64,000 nt of DNA. Source: Symbiobacterium terraclitae. GTDB lineage: Bacteria > Bacillota > Sulfobacillia > Symbiobacteriales > Symbiobacteriaceae. Positions 1 to 7,529 of this stretch are shown here, piece by piece. Where the stretch lies: positions 1 through 64,000 of the forward strand of contig NZ_JAGGLG010000014.1 in NCBI RefSeq assembly GCF_017874315.1. The letters are read 5' to 3'. How positions within the stretch are numbered: position 1 is the stretch's first letter; the number at the start of each line of letters is the position of its first letter. The notes beneath the pieces are model-generated. The model made no database searches. It saw only the letters and a program-made list of their open reading frames with translations, and was not told the DNA's origin. A program made the translations under genes and the position numbers.

Positions 1-372
1 GCCCCTGGCGACGGAAGCGGGAACATCCTCCAGCGCGCCAGGGTCAGTGAGGCTGGGGCCTCTGGCGTGTCCCTGGAGAGTGAGGCGGGGGCTTCTGGCC
101 TGCCCCTGGCGACGGAAGCGGGAACATCCTCCAGCGCGCCAGGGTCAGTGAGGCTGGGGCCTCTGGCGTGTCCCTGGAGAGTGAGGCGGGGGCTTCGGGC
201 TTGCCCCTGTCGACGGAGGCCTGAGCATCCTCCAGCGCCCCCAGGTAAGTAGGGCTGGGGCCTCTGGCGCGCCCCTGGAGAGTGAGGCGGGGCGTCCTCC
301 CGCGCGTACCGGCGAGCGAGGCTGCGGCAGTTCTTTGGCGCGCCCTGCCCAGGGAGCCCGAGTCAACTGTGG
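1..372. repeat. 101-bp tandem repeat array, cut by the window edge
   Basis: The same block (starting gcccctggcgacggaag) begins at 1 and 102 almost unchanged and at 203 with several substitutions; a decayed fourth copy fades out by about 372. Each unit is built of two related sub-blocks sharing a gaggc-ggggc core. The array runs off the left edge. No convincing gene lies in it. It resembles in style, but not in sequence, the 100-bp array at 20.77-21.2 kb. Confidence 0.9.
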
Positions 373-449
373 GCGGGTCCTGGGCAGTCGGGCAGCGCCC
401 GGATCAACTGTTCGCCTCGCTGCTCAAGATCAGGGTGCCAACCCGGTGC

Positions 450-484
450 ATCAACAGTCAGCACGAACAGACCCAATGCACCGG
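450..484 (+). repeat. Isolated copy of the ATCAACAGT...GAACAGA motif
   Basis: The segment contains ATCAACAGTCAGCACGAACA followed by a GACCCAATGC tail. The same string, differing at one or two positions, occurs on the opposite strand in the four-copy array at 17.29-17.46 kb, and a variant forms the six-copy array at 17.65-18.26 kb. This lone copy sits about 90 bases upstream of the YbjQ-type gene. Function is unknown. Confidence 0.75.
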
Positions 485-573
485 GCACGTCCCCCCAGAT
501 CCCCCTGTCGTGAACCTTTTCCCCAAGTCGGGCGTTCATGAGATTCGACAGGCCAAACAAGGAGGAACGCCGA

Positions 574-888
574 ATGCTGGTTACGACCACACCGACCGTT
601 CAGGGGCGGGAGATCACCGAGTACCTCGGCATCGTGAGCGGAGAGACGATCATGGGGGCCAACTTCGTCCGGGACATCGCGGCCTCGATCGCAGACTTCA
701 TCGGAGGGCGGGCGGGTGCCTACGAGTCCAAGCTCCGTGAGGGGCGTGACGCCTGTCTGCACGAGATGATGAACGAGGCGCGGCGCCTCGGTGCGGACGC
801 CGTTGTGGGAGTCGACATCGACTACGAGGTCCTGGGGCAGTCGATGCTGATGGTCACCGCCAGCGGCACGGCAGTGCGGCTGCGTTGA
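574..888 (+). CDS. YbjQ/UPF0145 family protein
   Basis: A 104-residue protein of the YbjQ (UPF0145, putative heavy-metal-binding) family; no biochemical function is firmly known for the family. The sequence shows the usual start ([19 protein letters not shown]), a central helix region rich in Ala and Arg, and the typical ending [13 protein letters not shown]...MVTASGTAV. Length matches the family (about 103-107). I chose the ATG at 574 because GGAGG lies at 561-565, eight bases upstream; an in-frame ATG at 538 lacks such a site. It appears monocistronic. Family call is secure, role is not. Confidence 0.9.
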   Translation: MLVTTTPTVQGREITEYLGIVSGETIMGANFVRDIAASIADFIGGRAGAYESKLREGRDACLHEMMNEARRLGADAVVGVDIDYEVLGQSMLMVTASGTAVRLR

Positions 889-1070
889 CCTAGGACCGGT
901 AGCGCCGGGTCGCCCGACGAGCCAGGGGGATCGTGACTCCGGCGTACCTCTGCAGAGCAGGGGTGCCGCGCAGGACGCGGGTCCTCCTCGGATCCGGGGG
1001 GCGCTTCTCGGGCCTGTGCGTGCGTCGAGTCTGTGCCCTGCGGGGATGCTATGGCGGGAGGAATCGAGCT

Positions 1071-1418
1071 ATGGAGAAGGTCAACGTCTCAGCGCTGTCT
1101 GTGGTCTCCGAGACGAGGTTCACCAAGCGGATCGGTCTCAGCAATCCGCAGGTGCTGGTGTTCGTCCTCACCTTTGCGCCGGGCCAGGAGCTGCCGAAGC
1201 ACAAGCATCCCGGGTCCACGCTGGTGGTGCATGTCACCGGCGGGTCCGGGGTGGTCGTGGTTGACGGGCGCGAGACGCCGGTCTCGACCGGCGACGTGCT
1301 CCTGGTGGAAGGGGAGGAGGAGTTCGCCGTCCGCAACACCGGTAACGAGGCCCTGGTGCTGCTGGCCAGCCTGAGCCCGAATCCGTCGGACCCCCGTTAC
1401 GCACAGCCCATCGGGTAG
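1071..1418 (+). CDS. Small single-domain cupin protein
   Basis: A 115-residue single beta-barrel cupin. Motif 1 is visible as PKHKHPGSTLVVHVTGG with two His available for metal binding, and motif 2 as GDVLLVEGEEEFAVRNTGNE, where the last metal-ligand His of classical cupins is absent. Such proteins bind small ligands or metals; the substrate cannot be read from the sequence. The ATG at 1071 is preceded by GGGAGG at 1056-1061. An in-frame upstream extension to 933 is open but Arg/Cys-rich and unlike a cupin, so I exclude it. A strong hairpin follows, ending the transcript before the convergent ABC operon. Confidence 0.88.
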   Translation: MEKVNVSALSVVSETRFTKRIGLSNPQVLVFVLTFAPGQELPKHKHPGSTLVVHVTGGSGVVVVDGRETPVSTGDVLLVEGEEEFAVRNTGNEALVLLASLSPNPSDPRYAQPIG

Positions 1419-1478
1419 GCGCAGACGGAGCGGCCATTCCCGCAAGATCGCACCGGCGACACCAGCCAGATCGCACAA

Positions 1479-1510
1479 GCAGACCCGGCCCACGACAGGG
1501 CCGGGTCTGC
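1479..1510. terminator. Bidirectional terminator-type hairpin
   Basis: A perfect 13-bp stem (GCAGACCCGGCCC / GGGCCGGGTCTGC) with a 6-base loop lies between the convergent cupin gene and the ABC operon end. There is no long T-run, so this may be a bidirectional or non-canonical terminator. Confidence 0.75.
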
Positions 1511-1515
1511 GCGTC

Positions 1516-2190
1516 TCATTCGGCCGGTGACGTGCCCGTAACCCAGCGCTCGCGGCGTCCGGCCAGCCGGAGCGCCAGGGCAAGGCCCAGGAGCCCCGCG
1601 GTCAGGGCCTGGAGGTGCAGCGCATGCGGGTCGCTGTCTGGCAGCGGGCGGTAGTGGGGGAACAGGTGGCCCCAACGGTGGAAGGTCCCGGGTCTCGTGA
1701 GGTCGACGTACCACCAGAGGGTGCTGGCCGCCACGCCGCCCACCTGGTGGCGGGCTACGGCGCTGCCGGCCAGTGCGGCTCCGCCCAGGGCGGCGGCGGG
1801 ATAGGCCGTGATGGCGACCGCCGTGCGCAGGTCCACCGGGGTGTACAACTCGTGGGCCACGAGGAGCAGCAGCGCACTGGCAGCGATCCAGGCGGTCAGG
1901 GGAGCGGCGGCCAGCCGCAGAAGGTAGAGCGGTGCGGGGAAGCGCCAGGTCAGGTGCACCTCGCTGGCGCCGACCTCGTGGTCCAGCACGGGGACCCGGG
2001 CCAGCAGCAGGGCCAGGGCGAGGGGCAGGCAGACCTCCAGCAGGAAGGTCAGGTCGTCCTGGCTGCGCGCGGCCCCCAGGGGGCGGAAGCCGTCGTCGAG
2101 GAGATAGAGCAGTACGAGTCCCAGCCCCGCCGCCAGTGGCAGCCAGCCCCAGTTGGCCTGCGCTTTCCAGGCGTACAGCAGGAGCTTCAT
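1516..2190 (-). CDS. Hydrophobic ABC-2-type permease component
   Basis: A 224-residue integral membrane protein with about six hydrophobic segments, starting MKLLLYAWKAQANWGWLPLA. No catalytic motif is visible. It is the last gene of the sigma factor/ABC operon: its ATG overlaps the stop of the upstream permease gene (ATGA at 2187-2190), implying translational coupling. Position and composition suggest a second membrane subunit of the ABC exporter whose ATPases lie at 4286-5804. I do not recognise a named family; the assignment rests on context and hydrophobicity. Confidence 0.7.
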   Translation of the reverse strand: MKLLLYAWKAQANWGWLPLAAGLGLVLLYLLDDGFRPLGAARSQDDLTFLLEVCLPLALALLLARVPVLDHEVGASEVHLTWRFPAPLYLLRLAAAPLTAWIAASALLLLVAHELYTPVDLRTAVAITAYPAAALGGAALAGSAVARHQVGGVAASTLWWYVDLTRPGTFHRWGHLFPHYRPLPDSDPHALHLQALTAGLLGLALALRLAGRRERWVTGTSPAE

Positions 2191-4289
2191 GTCGCTGGTG
2201 CCTCCTCTGGTGCGCCGCCTGGTGCCCCCTTGGGTGCGCCGTCCGACGTCTTCTCGTTGGGAAGCGCACCCGCGAGTGCCCGGTTGACGGCGTCCTCGAA
2301 ATCCTCCGGAGTCGGGCCGGCCGGCAGCAGGGCGTGCATCTCCCGGAGCACCTGCAGGGCGGCGCCGCGGCCCGCCACCTCCTCGACCTGCACCAGGCGG
2401 TGGAAGGCCTCCTCGCCGTACCCAGGCCTTGTGCCCGTCCGCACGTACTCCATGTAGGCGCCGAAGCCCCGGTAGAGCCGCCCCTGCTCCGCAGTGAAGC
2501 CACCATTCGGCCACCAGAACCCCAGGACAACGCGGGAGCCGGGATCGGTGAAGTACGCCGGCCGGAAGCGGGCGAGCTCCAGCCCGTGCAGGAGCAGAGC
2601 GCCGGGCGTGGCGCCGCTTCCCGCCGTGGGGTCCCAGGGGTTGCCGTGGTAGAGGGCGTCGTGCACCTCGATCAGCCGCACCGGCCCCTGGGCGGTGCGG
2701 GGGACCATCGCCTCGTAGGCGGCGATCACGGATGCGATCTCTGCCGCCGCCCGCTCGGCCTGGACCCGGTTATCGGGCGAAGCGCTGACCAGCAGCCCGT
2801 GCAGCTCCTGCTCAGCCCAGGGGGTGCCCACCAGGTAGAGGCCGGTGGTTACCGCCGTGTTGCCGTCGCCGTTGTGCCGGATGTGCAGGTCGGATCCGCG
2901 CACTTCGACCGTGAAGCGGGCTGCGGGGTGGCCCACGGGCAGGTCGTCGGGCCGCTGCGGGCAGTAATCGGGAAGGAGCTCGGCGCACTCGCCCAGGAGG
3001 CGCGTGAGCTTCTGGGTGCCGGGTAGCGGATACCAACCGTAGTGGGCCGGGAGCAGGATCGACTCCTCTGCGATGTGGGCCGCTGCCTTGGGGCCGTCCC
3101 GCAGCCGCCACTGCCAGACCGTGCCTTCCCAGGCGGCGGAGATCCGCTTGGTCTCGCCGGGGGCGATCGGCACGGGGAGGGTCAGGTGATCGCCCTTTCG
3201 CTGAGGGGAGACTGGCTTACCCTCGACGGTCACGCCGGCGATGGCGAAGTCCCGCCGCAGGGTCAGGGGAATGGCAGTCAGGGGCTCACCGCTGACGTTG
3301 GTGACCGCGAAGCTGCCCTGCACCCGCACCCGGCGCGGCCAGGGGTCGAAAGAGACCGTCAGGTAGTAATCGTCGGTCACCACCGGGAACGTGGGCATCT
3401 CCTCCACAGGGCGCCGGGCCGCCTTCCGTTCCAGATCTTCCTGGACGAGCTGCGCCAGTTCGTGCTCCACCCCGGCGTAGCGGGCCCGCCAGTCGAGCAC
3501 GTACTCCCGGGCCGAGGCGATGGCCAGCGCGATCGCCAACAAGAGCGCGGCAGCGTACCGGACGGCCGGGCGCCGGCGGTGGTGGGCGGCAAGCCACAGC
3601 AGGAGCGCCAGCGCACCCAGGGCGATCCCTGCGGTGAAGAGACGATTGAAGAAGACCAGGTCGAGGTTGTAGAAGAACCCGGTGGCGCCCTGCGGGGTGA
3701 CCCGTCCGCTGGCGAAGAACTCGCCCAGCGGAGCGGGAACCCACGCGGTGGAGCGGGAGAGCAGGAGGGCTGAGAGCGGCCCCGCGAAGAACGCCAGCAG
3801 GGTGAGGAAGTAGGTGGACACCGCCGAGCGGGCCAGGGCGCCGATCAGCAGGGGGAGCGCCGTCACGTAGGCCAGCGTCACCGGAACCACCACGGCCCAG
3901 TTGAGGGCCAGGGCGGGCAGGTTCAGCGGCTGTCCGCCCAGGAGCACCGCCGCACCCGCCGCAGCCCAGGCGGCCAGGGAGACCACGAGCCAGATCAGGT
4001 AGTGGGTCAGGAAGCGGCCCACGATCCAGGGGGCCACCTCGTAGGGGAGGGCCCCGATCAGCTCCTCCACGTGCTCGCTGCGCTCCCGCCGGGCTGACGC
4101 GGCGGTGAAGAGCATCATCATCAGGTACACGATGGGGGCGCCCATCTCGTTGAACTGGTAGAAGATGCGGCCCGTCGCCCCTCCCCGGCTCATGGCCACG
4201 GCCATGGCCACCGCGGCGGCGAGGGTGATCCAGGGACCCGCCTCCCGGAGGGCGAGGCGCCACTGGGAGAGCAGAACCGCCCGCATCAT
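2187..4289 (-). CDS. ABC permease fused to an M1-peptidase-like outer domain
   Basis: A 700-residue protein in two parts. Residues 1 to about 265 contain six or more hydrophobic spans, as in ABC-2 permeases. Residues about 300-690 form a soluble part with beta-rich segments (VRVQGSFAVTNVSGEPLTAI, then APGETKRISAAWEG) resembling the N-terminal and gluzincin regions of M1 aminopeptidases. The zinc motif HExxH expected of an active enzyme is not present, so the outer domain is probably non-catalytic. The C-terminus is a Pro/Ala/Gly-rich tail. The start overlaps the stop of the upstream ATPase gene (4286-4289). Likely exports or senses a cell-envelope substrate; substrate unknown. Confidence 0.75.
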   Translation of the reverse strand: MMRAVLLSQWRLALREAGPWITLAAAVAMAVAMSRGGATGRIFYQFNEMGAPIVYLMMMLFTAASARRERSEHVEELIGALPYEVAPWIVGRFLTHYLIWLVVSLAAWAAAGAAVLLGGQPLNLPALALNWAVVVPVTLAYVTALPLLIGALARSAVSTYFLTLLAFFAGPLSALLLSRSTAWVPAPLGEFFASGRVTPQGATGFFYNLDLVFFNRLFTAGIALGALALLLWLAAHHRRRPAVRYAAALLLAIALAIASAREYVLDWRARYAGVEHELAQLVQEDLERKAARRPVEEMPTFPVVTDDYYLTVSFDPWPRRVRVQGSFAVTNVSGEPLTAIPLTLRRDFAIAGVTVEGKPVSPQRKGDHLTLPVPIAPGETKRISAAWEGTVWQWRLRDGPKAAAHIAEESILLPAHYGWYPLPGTQKLTRLLGECAELLPDYCPQRPDDLPVGHPAARFTVEVRGSDLHIRHNGDGNTAVTTGLYLVGTPWAEQELHGLLVSASPDNRVQAERAAAEIASVIAAYEAMVPRTAQGPVRLIEVHDALYHGNPWDPTAGSGATPGALLLHGLELARFRPAYFTDPGSRVVLGFWWPNGGFTAEQGRLYRGFGAYMEYVRTGTRPGYGEEAFHRLVQVEEVAGRGAALQVLREMHALLPAGPTPEDFEDAVNRALAGALPNEKTSDGAPKGAPGGAPEEAPAT

Positions 4290-5158
4290 GCCGGGATCCC
4301 CTCCATCAGGGCCAGGTAGCCGTCCTCCAGCGTCGGGGCAAGGGGCGTGCCCTGCCCCAGCGGGTTCTCCGGGCTCAGTACCCGCAGCTCCACGGCGTCG
4401 CCTGTCCGGCGCACGCCCACGACCCGAAGGACGCCGCGCAGGCGCTCGAATTCCCTCGCCGATACCGTCAGCTGCCAGACCAGGCCCCGGGCCCGCCCTA
4501 CCAGGTCGCCCGGGGAGCCGGCGAAGCGCAGCCTGCCCCGGTCGATGACGGCCAGGGCGGAGCAGGCAGACTCCACGTCCGCCACGATGTGGGTGGAGAG
4601 CAGGATGATCCGGTCGCCGGCCAGCTCGGTGAGCAGGTTCCGGAAGCGGATCCGCTCCTCGGGGTCCAGACCGGCAGTAGGCTCGTCCACGACCAGAACC
4701 CGGGGGTCGCCCAGGAGGGCCTGCGCGATGCCCAGGCGGCGCTTCATGCCGCCGGAGAAGCCGCCGACGGGGCGGTCGGCGTCACGTTCCAAGTTCACCC
4801 TGGACAGCAGCTCATCCACCTGGCGCCGGCGCTCGGCGGGGCGGATCCCCTTCATCCCGGCGGCGAAGTCCAGGTACTCCCGCGCCGTCAGCCGGCGGTA
4901 GAAGCCGAACTCCTGCGGCAGGTACCCGATGATCTGCCGGACGCGGTGCGGCTCCTGCAGCCGGTCGATGCCGGCGATGGTAATGCGGCCGGAGGTCGGC
5001 TCCAGCAGGGTGACGAGGATGCGCATCAGCGTGGTTTTGCCGGCGCCGTTGGGCCCCAGCAGGCCGAACATCCCGCGCGGGATGGTGAGGGTCAGGTTAT
5101 CCAGGGCCCGAACGCCGCCCCGGTAGGTCTTGGTGACCCCCTCGAGCCTAATCTCCAA
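4286..5158 (-). CDS. ABC transporter ATP-binding protein
   Basis: A 290-residue ABC ATPase of the multidrug/ABC-2 exporter type. Visible motifs: Walker A GPNGAGKT (residues 35-42), Q-loop in GYLPQEFGFY, signature FSGGMKRRL, Walker B VLVVDEPTAGLDPEE, and the switch His in LSTHIVADVE. The C-terminal 70 residues form the extra domain usual in this subgroup, ending near ENPLGQGTPLAPTLEDGYLA. It overlaps the second ATPase gene upstream by 11 bases and the permease gene downstream by 4, so all are co-translated. Powers the permeases at 1516-4289. Confidence 0.93.
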   Translation of the reverse strand: MEIRLEGVTKTYRGGVRALDNLTLTIPRGMFGLLGPNGAGKTTLMRILVTLLEPTSGRITIAGIDRLQEPHRVRQIIGYLPQEFGFYRRLTAREYLDFAAGMKGIRPAERRRQVDELLSRVNLERDADRPVGGFSGGMKRRLGIAQALLGDPRVLVVDEPTAGLDPEERIRFRNLLTELAGDRIILLSTHIVADVESACSALAVIDRGRLRFAGSPGDLVGRARGLVWQLTVSAREFERLRGVLRVVGVRRTGDAVELRVLSPENPLGQGTPLAPTLEDGYLALMEGIPA

Positions 5159-5804
5159 CCCGGTTCACTCCCTCCGCCGTGATCGTGAAGCGACCGTCGG
5201 CGCCGCCGGCCAGCGCCTCGGGCAGGTCCGTCGCCACCAGGACCACCCGGTCTGCGGAGAGCTCCGCCAGGAGCAGGCGCAAGCGGACCAGCTCCTCCGG
5301 GTCCAGCCCCTCGGTGGGCTCGTCCAGCAGGAGCAGGTCTGGGTCGTTCAGCAGCGCCGCGGCCAGCGCCAGGCGGCGGCGCTGGCCCGTCGAGTAGGCG
5401 GGGATCGCGCCGTCGGGCAGGTGGACCCGGGCCATGACCGCGGCCGCGCGCGCCTCCCGACATTCCGGCCGGACTCCCTTCAGCGCAGCCAGGTAGGTGA
5501 GGTAGCGGCGGCCGGTGGTCTCGGGAAGGTCCAGCAGCGCCTGCGGGGCGTACCCCAGGTGCCAGCGGTAGGCGGTGGGGTCCGCCCAGGCGTCCGCCTC
5601 GTCCCGGCCGCCCGGGAGGCGCAGGCGGATCCGGCCCGAGCGGGGACGCAGGATGCCCGCGGCGCACCGGAGGAGCGTCGACTTGCCGCTGCCGTTGGGC
5701 CCCGTGAGCAGCCAGAGCCCCGGGCCGACCGAGAGGTTCACGCCGGCCAGCACCGGCTGCCCACTGTAGCCAACCGTGACATCTTCGAGGATGAGCCGCA
5801 TCAT
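5148..5804 (-). CDS. ABC transporter ATP-binding protein, short
   Basis: A 218-residue ABC ATPase with Walker A GPNGSGKST, Q-loop in LGYAPQALLD, signature YSTGQRRRLAL, and Walker B LLLLDEPTEGLDPEE. The H-loop position reads VATDLPEALAGG, so the usual switch His is not apparent (Asp in its place), which would weaken hydrolysis. It lacks the C-terminal extension of its neighbour. The pair of different ATPases in one operon suggests a heterodimeric motor with one degenerate site, or two separate permease sets. Start at 5804; 5801 is an alternative ATG next to it. Confidence 0.88.
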   Translation of the reverse strand: MMRLILEDVTVGYSGQPVLAGVNLSVGPGLWLLTGPNGSGKSTLLRCAAGILRPRSGRIRLRLPGGRDEADAWADPTAYRWHLGYAPQALLDLPETTGRRYLTYLAALKGVRPECREARAAAVMARVHLPDGAIPAYSTGQRRRLALAAALLNDPDLLLLDEPTEGLDPEELVRLRLLLAELSADRVVLVATDLPEALAGGADGRFTITAEGVNRVGD

Positions 5805-5882
5805 GGTTCCCTCCCCGCCGCCTCACGAGCGTTAGATCCGATCATGGTTGCGTCCGTGCCGTCCAGAGAGCGGCAGAACCGA

Positions 5883-6719
5883 TCACGGTTGCCTCCCTGC
5901 CGCCCAACGGCCGATCCGCTCAGGGCGCAGTCCCGCCGAAAGGAGCAGGATCCCCGAGGCGAGGAGGGCCAGCTGGGCCAGGATCCAGCCCGGTCCGTCA
6001 GGCAGCCCGAAGGGGCTGAGCCGGATGAGGTGCAGCGCGCCCAGCAGTCCCCACAGCCCGGTGGCCAGGCCGGCGGCCACCGTGGTGCCGACGAAGAGCG
6101 TGAGGGTGAGCATCAGCCCGGCGAACAGGATGAGGGCGGCGGTCCAGCTGAGGTACAGGCGGAACCACGCGTGGAGTGGACCGGGAGCCAGGACGGGAAT
6201 CGCCCCGAGCAGCAGGTCGTAGACCAGCGGGACCAGCATGCGCCCCAGCGCCACCTGTGCCGGCGTGACCGGGCAGGAGAGCTCCAGCTCCAGGGCGGCT
6301 CCCCGGAGGCTGCGGAACGCGTAGAGCACGCCGCCGATCACGAGGGGCGGTGCGAGTACCGCCGGCGAGAGGCCGGCCGTGGTCAGCGAGGGCCCGGCCA
6401 CCAGGCCCACGAGGACGAACCCTAGCGAGGCGAGCCACCACGAGGGGCGGAAGTGGTGCAGCTGCGCCCAGAGGAGGAGGGCGACCGGCTCCCGGCTGAG
6501 CCCGACCTCCCGGAAGCGCCGGGGAGCGGGCTGGGGGAGGAGGGGGCGCAGCCGGTCGATGAGTGCGGCCGTGTCGGTGGCGGTGGGCAATGGCACCAGG
6601 TGGGCGTCCAGGCGTGCGAAGACCGCTGCGGCCTCTTCGGGGCTGAGCGCTGCTTCGGCCGAGCCGGCTGGCCCGGGAGCGGCGACTTCAACGATCAACT
6701 CGTCCCAGCGGCGCTTCAC
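5883..6719 (-). CDS. Membrane protein following the ECF sigma gene, possible anti-sigma factor
   Basis: A 278-residue protein with a soluble N-terminal 85-95 residues and about six transmembrane spans behind it. It starts with GTG at 6719, overlapping the sigma factor stop (GTGA), a layout typical of sigma/anti-sigma pairs. The soluble start (MKRRWDELIVEVAAPG, then LSPEEAAAVFARLDAH) fits a cytosolic regulatory domain, and the membrane part may sense envelope state or work with the ABC exporter. No zinc-binding anti-sigma (HxxxCxxC) motif is seen, so anti-sigma function is an inference from position only. Confidence 0.6.
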   Translation of the reverse strand: MKRRWDELIVEVAAPGPAGSAEAALSPEEAAAVFARLDAHLVPLPTATDTAALIDRLRPLLPQPAPRRFREVGLSREPVALLLWAQLHHFRPSWWLASLGFVLVGLVAGPSLTTAGLSPAVLAPPLVIGGVLYAFRSLRGAALELELSCPVTPAQVALGRMLVPLVYDLLLGAIPVLAPGPLHAWFRLYLSWTAALILFAGLMLTLTLFVGTTVAAGLATGLWGLLGALHLIRLSPFGLPDGPGWILAQLALLASGILLLSAGLRPERIGRWAAGRQP

Positions 6720-7273
6720 CGCACCTCACTCCTTCCTGCCTGCGCGTGGGATGGGTCCAGCAGATCCCGGAGCTTGCGGACGGCCCGGGAGAGGCGGGAC
6801 CGGACGGTCCCCGCGGGCACCCCCACCACCTCGGCGGCCTCCGCCGAAGTGAGGCCGTGGAAGAACCGGAGCAGGAGCACGGCCCGCTCGCCCTCGTCCA
6901 GCGAGCGCAGGGCCTGGCTGAGCGCAGCCTGCTCGGCGATCTGCTCCGAGATGTCCACCACCGGCGATGGGCGGACCCGCTCGGGCTCGTCGGTGGGGAG
7001 GGACCGCCGGTCGGCGGCCTTGACGTGGTCGCGGTAGAGGTTGTGGGCGATGGTGTAGAGCCAGGGCCGGAAGGGGCGGGGGAAGCGGTAGGTGTGAATA
7101 TGCGTGAGCAGGCGGGTGAAGGTCTCCTGCGTGAGGTCCTCGGCCGTCTGACGGTGCGCGGTGAGGCGGAAGAGATAGGCGAAGACCGGCCGGTGGTAGC
7201 GGTGTACCAGCGCCTCCAGGGCGGCCTCGTTCCCCTCCTGGACCTGCCGGCACAGCTCCTCGTCGCGGATCAC
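6716..7273 (-). CDS. ECF-type RNA polymerase sigma factor
   Basis: A 185-residue sigma-70 family ECF factor: region 2 at residues about 15-85 (YLFRLTAHRQTAEDLTQETF, then RPWLYTIAHNLYRDH) and region 4 at about 120-170 (ALRSLDEGERAVLLLRFFHG, then the helix-turn-helix TSAEAAEVVGVPAGTVRSRL). I place the start at GTG 7273 because GGGAGGTG lies at a normal distance upstream; an earlier in-frame GTG at 7291 would start inside that site. First gene of the minus-strand ABC operon, which it probably controls together with itself. Confidence 0.92.
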   Translation of the reverse strand: MIRDEELCRQVQEGNEAALEALVHRYHRPVFAYLFRLTAHRQTAEDLTQETFTRLLTHIHTYRFPRPFRPWLYTIAHNLYRDHVKAADRRSLPTDEPERVRPSPVVDISEQIAEQAALSQALRSLDEGERAVLLLRFFHGLTSAEAAEVVGVPAGTVRSRLSRAVRKLRDLLDPSHAQAGRSEVR

Positions 7274-7306
7274 GCCGAAACACCTCCCCACCCGGAAGTC
7301 ATCAGT

Positions 7307-7334
7307 AGTACGACGCAGCCCTGAGGACTGTTCA
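7307..7334 (-). promoter_or_regulatory. Possible ECF-type autoregulatory promoter
   Basis: Reading the minus strand, TGAACA (7334-7329) is followed after exactly 16 bases by CGTACT (7312-7307). This resembles the Bacillus ECF pattern TGAAAC-N16-CGTATA and lies 34 bases upstream of the sigma factor start. Suggestive only. Confidence 0.4.
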
Positions 7335-7467
7335 CGGGCCTGCGCAGATCATCCTCACTGACCTAATTGTTGATATATTACCAAGTTCGGTCGGACGTCG
7401 ACAGCACCGGACCAGACTGGAACGCGGGGCAGGGTTTGACAGCGAAGTTGTTGAAGGTTGGAAGGTC

Positions 7468-7493
7468 ACACCCCGGGTGAATGTCCGGGGTGT
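7468..7493 (+). promoter_or_regulatory. Leader hairpin upstream of the hydrolase-like gene
   Basis: ACACCCCGG / CCGGGGTGT form a perfect 9-bp stem with the 8-base loop GTGAATGT, 37 bases before the GTG start at 7530. It lies in a roughly 200-base leader that could hold a regulatory RNA; I could not match it to a known riboswitch class. Confidence 0.45.
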
Positions 7494-7529
7494 CGCCGCA
7501 GACTATCCGCAAAGGGTGGCATCAGAAGC

